Source: Seison nebaliae (lineage: Eukaryota; Rotifera; Pararotatoria; Seisonacea; Seisonidae). Taken from it: DNA of 52,113 nucleotides. The translations under genes and the position numbers were made by a program. The notes beneath the pieces were generated by a model that searched no databases, had not been told where the DNA came from, and saw only the letters and a list, made by a program, of their open reading frames with translations. Positions 36,853 through 49,012 of this stretch are shown piece by piece. Position 1 is the stretch's first letter, and every line of letters starts with the position of its first letter. The DNA is taken from positions 1 to 52,113 of the forward strand of contig JALJEE010000604.1 in assembly GCA_023231475.1 (NCBI GenBank), read 5' to 3'.

Positions 36853-39800
36853 ATGAAAATGAAAATTTTCATATTCCTCCTACACACTCTCACACTCATA
36901 CGATTGAGCGAATCCAAAAAATATTTCAGAAGTTACTTCTTCCTCTGCACATCGCTCGAATTATTTCATTCCGCCATCTAGGTGATGAATATGAAATAAT
37001 TTGTTACGATGACGATGTGGAAGACGAACGATCAATTGACAAACATTTCCAATATCAATTTAAAAATCTCACAAAAGATTTCTGCACACAACTTTGTGTC
37101 GGTTTTCCATATGCCGTTTATAAGGTTAATCCATAATTCCTTTCACATCTTTTCAACTTGAAGTAAATACTTCACTAATTTGGAACTCTTAGGATGGAGT
37201 TAATTGTCAATGTCGTACGAAAATCGATGAGAACAAAGTTCATAATTCATCGTCGTGTTATCTGTTGAATTGTGGAGAAGAAGAATGTGAATTGAAGAGA
37301 TTGAATTCAGAATTATTGTTATTAAACGGTTTAAATTCTTTATTAATTTCTTGTGTATTCATTTCGAAATTGAAGGACCATTCGATGAATGTTTATTATA
37401 TGGATGTTCCGGCAATGGAATTTGTGCAATCCGACATCAAGCTGGACGATATGAATGTCATTGTGTGAATGGATTTAATGGAAATCGTTGCGAATGGAAA
37501 AGTTTCCTTTTGTTTTTCATGTTCTAAAGATTTACTAAAAAAATAATAATATTAAATTAAGATACGAATAGTTCGTGTTCATCATTTCCTTGTCAATCGG
37601 GTGGTTTGTGTATTGATGGAACTAGTCATTCCTTAAAATTCCAATTGATGAATTCCATTGAATTACCACTGAATGAATTATTGAAGAATGTGGAACATTT
37701 AAACGAATCAACATTAAATATTGATGAGAGATTGACACATTTAATTAATTATGGTCAACCACCAGATAATTTAGAGACATCTTTCACTTTCGATTACGAT
37801 TCAAGGGATAAGTCGATTATTCTTCATCTAGAAATATTCAACCAAAAACTTTCGTTGACCATCCAACCAAACAACGACCATCATTGGTGTCTGTGTCGCG
37901 AAGAGAGCTTCGGAAATCGATGTCAGCATTTGAAAAGAAGTTTCTTCCTTCTTTTCTTAATGGTGAGAATGAATTATTATTTTTGTAGGTAACGGCCGCG
38001 GTTTTTTCTTCTTCCTTAAACTCAATATTTGTTTTTACATATTCTTTTAGTGGTCGCTGCAAAAGATACGCCGATACTTTACGGTTTCCTGTCACTTTTC
38101 TCTTTCTCTTCCATCTATGAGTTGTTGTCAAAGACTATTGCTTAAGTGATCCATGCACTCGAGGTAGTGCCTGCATTCTCCAATCGTATACTTATTATTG
38201 TGTGTGTCGTCCGGGCAAGTCGGGTATTCATTGTGAATTCGAATGTTGGTCATTCCGTTTATAATGAGAATAAAATCCATTTCTTTTTTCAAGTGAATAA
38301 TTGTGTGACGTTATCATGTCGAAATGGTGGTACCTGTTTATCGACACCGAACGGCCATCAATGTAAATGTTTACCGACATATACAGGATTATTCTGTGAA
38401 AGTTTTTCTTAATATTTCTAATTCTCAAAAAACAAGTTATTGTAAATAAACAGGTAAGATAAGTAGCTGTGCTCAATATTCACCTTGTTCGAATGGTGGT
38501 ATTTGTATCGATTCTTCAACCGGTCCACGATGTCTTTGTCCACCGAATACTTCTGAGAAGAATTGTCAATTGAAAAGTCATTTCTTCCATTCATTCAATT
38601 ATTTCATTTTCTTTCTAGATGATAACGATTGTCGTATCAACCATTGTATGAATGGAGGTATTTGTGTCTTCCACACCAATTACGGGTACTTTTGTTCATG
38701 TCCTATCAATTTCCATGGATTCTCTTGCGAATTCACCAGTTCCTATTGCTCCCCATCACCTTGTCGCAATGGAGGTCGATGTGTATTGACGTCTGGTGGT
38801 TTTTTCTGTTTATGTTCGTCAGGTTGTTGGGGAGATCTTTGTGAGAATCAAAATGGTTATATTTTCAATAGATTATTTTCAATTAATTTTTTTCAAAAGA
38901 TGAAACTAAATGTTCGATAAATCTTTGCAATTCTCACGGTTTAATTAACTCAAATGGAATTTGTCAATGTACTGAAGGATATTCGGGAGCTCAATGCACC
39001 ATTCCTCCCAATCCATGTATCAGGAACTCATGTTTAAACGGTGTTTGCAATCCAATTCAAGATGCGTATTGGTGTCAATGCTCTCCAAATTTCTCCGGTT
39101 TTTCTTGCGATGCTCCAGTACAGAATTGTTTAGTTACTCCATGCTCTAATGGCGGTACATGCATCATGACTAGTAGTGGATACATCTGTCAATGTAAATC
39201 GACATTTACTGGATTGTCGTGTGAAGCCAGAGTCCAATATTGTCTATCCAAACCTTGTTTGAATGGCGGTACGTGTAATGAGAATTTTTTCGGTTACAAT
39301 TGTATTTGTCCTTCGAATTTCGTCGGACGATTATGTGACACAGCTATCGGGAATAAATGCACCAACAATTATTGTTTCAATGGAGGAAGTTGTATCGAAT
39401 CGGATAATAAAATTTTATGTTCCTGCTTTCCCAATTTCACCGGAGTACGATGTGAAAATGTTATCAATTCTTGTCTACCAACAACGTGCTTAAATGGTGG
39501 AACGTGCAATTTTGTTAATGGTCAAGTCCAATGTACATGTATGGTACCATTTTTCGGGAATAATTGTGAGATATCAGGTACTACTAATGTTTGTTCATCA
39601 AATCCGTGTGTGAATGATGGAATATGTACGGAAATAGGAAATACTTATAATTGTCAATGTAAACCCGAGTTTGGTGGTACTAATTGTGAAGTGGATCTTT
39701 GTAAGAATCTTTTTTGTCAGAATGGCGGTACATGTAAAGTGGTTAATAATATGGCTTCGTGTCACTGTGCCGCACCATTCACCGGTGTAGTTTGTGAAGT

Positions 39801-42800
39801 GAATGGAGATAATTGTGCGTCGAATCCTTGTCAGAATGGAGGGCAGTGCACGTCAAATACATTCGGTTATTCCTGCAATTGTTTATTTGGTTTCTCGGGA
39901 ATAAATTGTGGCATTTCTCCCAATGCCTGTTCATCAGTGCCTTGTTTGAACGGTGGAATTTGCACAAATACAGCAAATGGTTATTATTGTCAATGTACTA
40001 ATGGATATTCCGGTGTTAATTGTGGCAATTCACCATGCGCATCCAATCCTTGTTTGAATGGCGCTTTTTGTTCGATGAACGGTTTTGGATATCAATGTCA
40101 ATGTGTGAATGGATATTTCGGTGTGACTTGTGCAAATTCTCCTTGTGCTTCCAATCCATGTTTGAATAATGGAATGTGTAATTTAAATCAATTCGGTTAC
40201 CAATGTCAATGTATTAATGGATATACGGGTATTAATTGTGCAAATTCTCCTTGTACTTCCAATCCGTGTTTAAATAATGGAATGTGTAATTTGAATCAAT
40301 TCGGTTACCAATGTCAATGTATTAATGGATATACGGGTATTAATTGCGAGAATTCCCCTTGTACTTCTAATCCGTGTTTAAATGGCGGAATATGTCAAAT
40401 GAATCTTTTCGGTTATCAGTGTCAATGTATCAATGGTTATTCAGGAGTGAATTGCGAACAATTTAATGGGAATCAAGATTGTACTTCTAATCCCTGTATG
40501 AATGGCGGTACTTGTCGGAATGTGAATGGAGGATATGTATGTGATTGTCTAGCGGGTTATATTGGGACAGATTGTCAAACACCTGGTACATTATCATGTT
40601 CGTCGAATCCGTGTTTAAATAATGGACGATGTGATGAGATGGGCCTTCAATATGTCTGTCAATGTGTCAATGGTTTTACGGGAATCAATTGTGAAATTCC
40701 TCTATCAGTTTGTAACTCTTTTCCATGTCTCAATGGCGGACAATGTGGACCATCAGGAAATGGTTATATATGTCAATGTGTTAACGGTTACACGGGGATA
40801 AATTGTGAGGTGTCGGCTTGTCAATCCAATCCTTGTCAGAATAATGGTAATTGTAATTTAATGCAATTCGGTTATCAATGTTCATGTGAAAGTGGATTTT
40901 ATGGAATTAATTGCGAAATGTCTTCTTGTGATTCCAATCCATGCTTTAATGGTGGTACATGTCGCATTACTGTTACTGGTTATATTTGCGATTGTCTATC
41001 CGGCTATACAGGAATTCATTGTAATGACGCTCAAAATGCATGTCTCTCCAATCCATGTATGAATTCGGGTCGATGTGATTCGGTGGGAACAAATTACATT
41101 TGTCAATGTACTCCTACTTTCACCGGAACGAATTGTGAACTCTCAATCAATTTACCTTGTGCAAGTAGTCCTTGTCAGAATGGCGCCGTATGTTCTTCCA
41201 CTCCATTCAATACTTATCTTTGTCAATGTGTCAACAATTATTCGGGAACTAATTGTGACATTGCCCCTTCAAATTGTGCTTCCAATCCATGTTTGAATGG
41301 AGGAACATGTTTACCTAATTTCGCTGGATACATTTGTCAATGTCCCATCAATTTCACGGGAGCATCTTGTGAGACGCCCTACAACATTTGCTCATCTCAG
41401 CCATGCCTGAATGGTGGTACGTGCACGATAAATATCAGTGGGCAAATTGTGTGTAAATGTGTATCGCCTTTTATTGGTGTGACCTGTTCCATTTTCGGAG
41501 AATCATGTACACCTAATCCTTGTCAGAATGATGGTGTTTGTTCGATTAATAATAATTTTTTACAATGTAAATGTAAAGCACCGTTTTATGGGAATTTATG
41601 TGATATAACTCCTTGCACGTCTGTACCATGTATGAATAATGGTATTTGTAAGTTGTCCGATACAGGATACTTGTGTCAATGTATTGATTCCTATACCGGT
41701 GTCCAATGTAATATATCTCCTCCTTGCAATAGTAATCCTTGTTTCAATGGTGGTATCTGTACGAATGTGGGTGGAATATTTGAATGTCTTTGCGTTAATG
41801 GATATTTTGGTGAGACATGTTCCCAAATCAGTAACACACCATGTCCCACTAATATCTGTTTAAATGGAGGAACTTGTACGATTACGAACAATATCAACAC
41901 TTGTCATTGTCTACCAACTCATACTGGAAATATATGTGAAACGATTATATGTGTAGTCGGTTATTGTGCAAATGGAGGATTGTGCTCAATCTCTAATAAT
42001 AAATTGTCATGTCTCTGTGTGGGTCCATATACGGGAGATACATGTTCTGAACTGAAAGCCGATGCCTGTCAACCAAATAGTTGTGCCAATAGTGGTACTT
42101 GTCTGCCGAACCTCCAAGGTTTTACTTGTATCTGTCCAATCGGATTTACAGGACAATTTTGTCGAGTAACTGATGAATGTGCCACTTTCAATTGTTTGAA
42201 TGGAGGAAGTTGCAATACGGATACCGGTCTACCGAAATGTATTTGTACATTCGGTTTCACTGGAGCAGATTGTTCAATTCCATTAAGTTATCACTTCCGT
42301 TTTCAATGAAACTTATTTCTATTTTAATTCTTTTATTCATTAGATGTTCCGTGTAATTCATCACCTTGTTTGAATCAAGGCGTTTGTTCCAATGTTGGCA
42401 ACACTTACGAATGTCAATGTATTAGTGGATTTGTTGGTAACAATTGTGAACATTCTCCAAGTTAGTTGTACTTTCTATGATTTAATCTTCATTTACTAAA
42501 AAACATTTTTAATGTAATAATAAAAAATTTAATTAAATTTTAATGTTCTTCTTTCAACTCTAGATTCGCCTTGTTCATCATCTCCATGTATTGAGCCTGG
42601 TGTCTGTGTGTCGACACTAAATGGCTTCACTTGCCAATGTCCACAAGGGACGACTGGCGGTATATGTCAATATGCAGGTTATTAGTTATTTTATTCACAT
42701 TTCTCATTCAATTACCAATTCGAAAAATTTTTAAACGTTACGCAGATACATGTTCGTTAGACTTCTGTTTCAATGGAGGCACATGCAAACTCAATCCTAA

Positions 42801-45800
42801 TTTCCTAGGTGTACCTAATCCTGTATGTACATGTCTCCCAGAATTTACTGGTAGACGATGTGAATTAAAACTTGACGAATCAGATGGTTGTAATAATGTT
42901 CGATGTATGAATAACGCTAAATGTACTAACGTAAACAATCAAATCACCTGTATTTGTGAGAGTCCTTTCTCGGGGGACATTTGTGAATTGTGTGTTCGAA
43001 AAACGAAGGACGATTGTAATATCGTGCGTAAATGTCCCACCACCACATGTGATATGGATGAGATATGTATCCAAAATGGAATAGATTTAGCTGTCTGTTA
43101 TAAAACAGATCCGACTGTAAGCACTGAATCGACTAGTAGTTCAACATCGAATACTATAAATAATATTACCACAACTTCCACTTTAACTACTACGATTACT
43201 ACTACAACAAGTAGTTCCACTATAACTTTAAGTACTACAACTGAATCGATTATTATTGTCGAAAATTCTACCTCGACCTCTACGACTGATTCTACTTCTG
43301 ATGAGGTTACTGTAACAAAGGTAACCGATACATCAGGTAATCTCATAAGATTAATCGTCTTTAGCTTCTTTTATTCAACTTTTTAAAATAGTAAGAGAAC
43401 TATACGAAAATTGAAAGAATTAATTTTTTTTATTCCTTATTCTCTTGACAGCTTATCGTCTTCGTATCTATCGAAGAACTTTTATAAGTACTCGAGCGAA
43501 TGGTCTCAATGCTTCTCTTACAAACTTTTTTTTTCTTATTTTTTTCTTTTCTGTCTCATCTGCTATTAACTTATTATTTATTATATTCACACTATCTAAT
43601 ACTCTTCCCCTTTCACACTCCTCTAACCATTACCTAGACCACTGCGATTAATACGACTACTAATATGTTGGTGTTCATTTAGAATTGATTAATCCCATTT
43701 GTCAAATTTTCAAATATTCTTAAAAAATTTAATTAATTCACTTCGTATTTCAGCTAATCCATGTGTGTCGAACCCATGTAAGAATGGTGCCGAATGTAAA
43801 GAAGAGAATAATGGTTATAAATGTGATTGTGTTAAAAGCAACTCTTTCGGTCCGAACTGTGTTGCATTCATACGTTTCTCATTTCCTTTTCTCTTTTCCA
43901 CTAAACATTTTAATCTAGCTAAATTTTTCGTTGAAATACCAAATAAGAATGAAATTCAAGTTAAAAACGACAACTCACCTCCCGATTTGGAGTACATATC
44001 AACTCTTGAAAACAGTTGTGACGAGGATGTTGTTGTGAATGGTGCGGAAACAGTTCAAACTAACCAATTGGCCTGTCTCAATCAACTTTACGTTAAATAC
44101 AAACATAAAGAAGACGACCAATTTAAATGGGATAATAAAACAGTGTCATTTTGCAGTTAATATTTTCATTCATTCATCTTTCCTTCATATTCCTCGTCAT
44201 TAAACATTATATAGAAGGAAATATTGATTTTGATGCATCGAAATCGAAGACCACAACAAATAAAGATGCAACATCATCATTGAATTATGTCATGGAAATA
44301 GTTCAATTCTACTTTTAATTTGAATTCATTCCGTCCTTTTAACAGAAAGAATCATTCCCAAAAAATGAATTCGACAGTTGTTTGAAAGACGTTTATGTTA
44401 TTGACGACACAAATGGTGATTCTAAAGAACATCGATCAGTAATAGACTCGAATACATTAGTAAGAGATTATCCCAAAATCTTCTTCTCTCCAACCAAAAT
44501 TCTCACAACGAAACTTGTTCTAAATAATAATGTAACAATTTTATCTGATCCTTCCCAATTCATATTATCCAATCCATTGAAACCGCCAATATTATCAGAT
44601 CAAAAATATGAAAATGACAAATTACAATTAACTCTCAACTCGTCTTATGAATTAGATGACAATGAATCGGATGATATGTTACAAAATAAAGTTTCTTTTC
44701 TTCTCAAATATTTCCGTTTTCAAATTCTTCTCATTCTTATTAGATCGAATTGACCCCGGTCAATTCGAATGAAATCACTCAAAATATCACTTCATCGATT
44801 CGATATCCGTCAATTACTTTCGATGATTTACCATCATTGACAACGTATACGATGACCGGTTCTACTATACAAACAGATCCGAATGATAATACCAAAGTGT
44901 CTTCGCCGGCCAATTATGGTCAATTCACTACCGGATTAAGAAGACCGGCAATTCCCTTATTAAATCGAATTGATAACGAAGTCGGTTTGGCCGTTTCAGT
45001 TCCAAAATATCCTGACGAAAATAAAATAGAGTTTGTGAAGATTTGTTATACTTTCTTTCCATATATTATGTTGCCCGTTAGTCGATATATAGTGAAAGTC
45101 AACGAGTTTGATCAAAATAATAAAATGACAAACAATTTCTCACAAATATTCACCCCGAATGAATATGATAATTATGATTTAATAAAACTCGGCAATTCTT
45201 ATGGGAACATGAACATTTCACGTGATAAGACGTACAATGTCGTCGTTCAAGTGGAGAAGGGTGCACAAGTTATTCTTTTTCAGACATATGGAAAAATGTT
45301 CCAATTAATTCTCTTCTGAACATTCCCAATAAAATAGCATGCTGAAAGCTTACAAGCTATTTCAACACCGTGTTCGTATTCTCATCATCATTTATTTAAA
45401 AAAAATCATTAATTCTTTATCAAATTTCAATTTAGTAACTTCGGGTAACGGAGGAGTAGTCGGTTCTGGATTAACACCTGGAGAAATTGCCGCTGCCGTT
45501 GTCGGAGGTCTACTCGGACTGTTGTTATTATTGTTACTTTGTGCGTGTTGTTATCGGTTTAGAATGGAATTTATTTCTCGCTTAAATAAAATTCTCTTTT
45601 TCAAGTTATTGTTGTGAGAAATCGATACAGCCAGTTAAAATGAAAACATATCAGAATGAGAATGCGTCGATTGATGAAAGGGTTCTCGTCCAAAATAAGA
45701 CATACGATTCAACAGGTTTCTTTTTCTCATTTATAAAGGAAAAATTAAAAAAAATATGAACTTTTTATTAGAATCATATTCATCACATTATCATCATATA

Positions 45801-48650
45801 CCAATCATACATAAGAATTTGGAAGTGACAAATATCGATGAGACAGCTGCAGCTAATAATTTTCATAATGTCAAGGACGTTTCTTCATCTTATGCAATTC
45901 GTGATTCCATCAACGATGTTATGATGAATAAGACGTCGATTAATTTCCGTGTAAAGAACGATGATTCGATTAATGAATATGAGCCACATGGAAGAAATTT
46001 TACGGAAGAAGAAGAAGAAACCATCTCTCATCAAGTCTCTCAATTCACCACGAATTTCCATCCGAATATCATCAATTCTTATATGTTATCATCCGACAAT
46101 AATAGTCAAATGAATGCCGTCCAAAGTTCTCAACCAATCTATACAGTTCAGGGTATCAATTCTCAAAACTATCCGATAAATCGTGCACCCACTTTAAATG
46201 ATTTGCAACGATATGACGATTCCGTAGCAACGTCTTTATCAACCACAACCTCCGATGATGACAGTAAGTTGAAGAAGTTGATTAACGTCACTTATAAAGT
46301 GTCAAAAGATGATCTACAAAAGAAATTGGACGATGAGAATGTTGATAAAATTTACAAAGAATTTCATGTTCTTCTTTCTTTCCCCTAGAATTTTTTCTCA
46401 ATTGTTTTCTCTTTTCTTTTCCCAATTTAGAATTTGGAGGAAACGGATCGAATTGACAAATGGAAGAACTCTTGTCGTACCGCCACTTTACAAAAAAATC
46501 TCAATAAAAATATTTATAAGCATATTCTTCCATGTTCAACATTCATTCATTCATTAATTTAATTATTTATTCTCAATTGTCTCTTCTAGATGACTTTTCT
46601 CGTGTTCGATTAAATTTAGATACCGCCAATGTGAATCATGTCAATTCGAATGATTACATCAATGCCAGTTATATCGATGGATATCAGACGCCCAACCAAT
46701 ACATCGCCACACAAATGCCAATTGAAGAAACGATTCATGATTTTTGGCGATTAGTTTGGCAATACAAAATCACAAGAATCGTCATGTTAAATGAGATTGA
46801 TGAGAAATCGATATTTATCAAATATTGGCCCGATCTCAATCATACCATGTCATTTGGTGATAACATCGTGGTAAAGAAGACATCCGAAACAAAATTAGCT
46901 CATTTCCGTATGAGTAACTTTATCATCGAGAAAGTTTTCCTTTTATGATTATTGAAAGAATAAAAGTATTCCCATTCATTTCTCAGCAAGGTAAAGAAAG
47001 ACGTGAAGTGAACCATTTCCATTTTATTTCATGGCCGATTAACTCCGTTCCCAATTCTGCTCATCTTCTCCTTTTTATGAGATATGTCGATCTATTCGAT
47101 CCGTCGAGCACAATTCCCTTATTAGTACATTGTAACGATGGAGCGGGACGTACTGGAACATTTATAACAATAAACTCACTCCTACAAGAAGGTCAATGGG
47201 AACAAAGTGTTAATCCACAAGCGTATGTACAAACGATTCGTGATCAGAGACGTGGAATGGTAAAAACTCAAGTTTATTTTCTTTCCTTTTTCATCTCATC
47301 TCTATTATCATTATCAATTTAGGAACAATATCGATTCATTTATCAAACGTTATTGGAAGGAATAATTTGTGATCATCCGACAAATTATCATGTCTCCCAA
47401 TTTCCACTCATCACTCAAAAGAAATTAGCGGCAGCACAATATGCAATAAAAGAAACTCCGTTGAAAGCTGAATTTTGGGTTGAATTAATTTTTTATTTTA
47501 TTTGATTCAAATTCGATTTATTCGATAAACACAGACACTGAAAAGTTTAGGTCGTAGAGAAGATGAATTTTATGTGACAGGCGAAAAGAAGATGAATGAG
47601 AAGAAGAATCGTGAAAAACATATTATTGCCGGTTCCGTATTTATCGAGAATATTTCAGTGTTCTAATTCCAATTTCAGCCGATTGGACACGACCACGTTT
47701 ACATATCGACCAGAATGGTAATGATTACATTAACGCCGTTTATGTGAATGTTGGAATTCTTCTATTTCGTTCATTTTTACACGCATAAATTATTAGGGTG
47801 TCACTAATCAAGGACAATTTATTTGTACCCAGTTGCCATTGAAAGAGACAATGAAGGATTATTTATCATTATTAATTTTACATAAAGTTCCAATTCTTTC
47901 GACGATGGAAGAGATTTGAGAAAATTTAACTTTAGATCCGATTATTCATCACTATTGACAATGGCATGAAATCGACAATTGAACCGTTTCACAACATCTT
48001 TCCAAAGACGAAAGGATCCACTTCCAAATTAAACGGATTCAAAATTACAAATATCGAGACTAGTGATATATTGAACAATGGATCGTTGATCTATCAAAAA
48101 TTCAATTTATCTTCATCGAAAGTTCTCCTTTTTTTACTTTCAATCATCATCTCATTTTTAGTCTTCACAACGACAAATTGAACATCTCCAATTAACTCGT
48201 ATTACACAAGAGAAACAAAGTTTAATTGCACTTTGTCGATGTTTATCTCATGTACGAGAACATATCAACTGTAACGGGAAAGGATCAATCATTGTTCAAG
48301 ATTTGTTAGACAATTCTCTCCAATCTAATATTTAATCAAATTTCTTTCTATCATTATTTCGACGTTTTAACTTAAAGGAACGGAAACGAATTATCAGGAT
48401 TATTCATTCTACTCTACAATGCATTAGATCGAATGCAATATACAAATACCATCGACATCTTTCAAGAGACACGTCTTATTCGTATTCATCGTCCCTCATT
48501 CATAGGGAATCTAGTTTGAAAATTTTTCACAATTTAATCTCATCAACTTCTTTCCAGCCGTTATATGTACAAGCGCATAAGATTCTAATGCATCTAACAT
48601 CGTCCGATGATTTCGGACATGGATTTAATATTGGTAGGACGCATCTATAA
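36853..48650 (+). CDS. giant WSC-EGF-repeat receptor with two degenerate tyrosine-phosphatase domains
   Basis: Type I membrane protein, about 3195 aa over about 32 exons (9588 nt, in frame in my model). Order: signal peptide ([21 protein letters not shown]); Cys-rich WSC-like domain (about 30-115); about 42 EGF-like repeats of the CxSNPCxNGGxC...CxCxxGYxGxxC type (about 125-1945), 30 of them in one 3.4-kb exon (38900-42286); a Thr/Ser stalk before the last repeat (about 1830-1900); a membrane-proximal FN3-like segment; transmembrane helix [20 protein letters not shown] (about 2368-2390); a Ser/Asn-rich juxtamembrane region; PTP D1 (about 2630-2870) with [38 protein letters not shown] and [14 protein letters not shown]2 (about 2880-3195) with [11 protein letters not shown] and SIIVQDLNGNELSG. 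D1 lacks the WPD Asp and D2 lacks Cys and Arg, so enzymatic activity is doubtful. Introns are 37-60 nt except those at 42461, 43337 and 45261 (about 100, 417 and 175 nt). EGF exons are phase 1-1. Splicing at 37940-38121 is uncertain. Confidence 0.88.
40135..40350 (+). repeat. 108-bp tandem duplication of an EGF repeat
   Basis: Two consecutive 108-bp units (from 40135 and 40243) encode nearly identical EGF repeats with [20 protein letters not shown] followed by INGYTGIN. They differ at only a few silent or near-silent sites, unlike the other repeats. Recent duplication or gene conversion inside the array. Confidence 0.85.
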
Positions 48651-48666
48651 AAAAAACGATGTAACA

Positions 48667-48672
48667 AATAAA
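48667..48672 (+). other. candidate poly(A) signal, EGF-PTP receptor
   Basis: AATAAA 16 nt after the stop codon. Confidence 0.55.
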
Positions 48673-49001
48673 GAACGATCTCATAAGAAAAATTGATGAA
48701 ATTTTAATTGTTATTTTAATCGTTTTCTTCTTCTATTAAATACTTCCATCGACATAATTGCCCATAACTCCAATATTTCCATAAAAATTTCCTCCAGATA
48801 AAAGTCCATAAGATCATAATCAATAAATCATTTTACAGAGTATTGTTATCTCTCATTAAAAAAAAGTGAAAATTCTGAACAATTATATTTTTAAAATAAA
48901 ACAGGTGAAAAAAAATGAAAATATTAAATGAACAAAAAAATTCTATGAAATTAATATGATGAAAATTTAAAAAAAAAAGGAAGAAAAGATAAAATTTTGT
49001 A

Positions 49002-49007
49002 TTTAAT
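49002..49007 (-). other. candidate poly(A) signal, RRM-Tudor gene
   Basis: ATTAAA on the minus strand, about 5 nt beyond the stop codon at 49013. Confidence 0.4.
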
Positions 49008-49012
49008 GTTCT

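Larger units (their letters stand above)
48651..49012. other. short convergent intergenic gap
   Basis: It is 362 bp of A/T-rich DNA between the 3' ends of the EGF-PTP and RRM-Tudor genes, with a poly(A) signal for each. Confidence 0.7.

Noticed and set aside
39779-39976. Several antisense and +1-frame ORFs across the EGF array (also 41596-41900, 42069-42260)
   Set aside because: Shadows of the repetitive EGF coding frame, with no independent start context or homology.
39166-42309. Assigning the EGF array to Notch, Crumbs or Eys
   Set aside because: No LNR, laminin-G or Notch ankyrin modules follow; instead the frame continues in phase to a transmembrane helix and PTP domains.
43098-43346. 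Antisense Val-rich ORF
   Set aside because: Antisense of the Thr/Ser stalk (ACT/ACA repeats read as AGT/TGT); not a gene.
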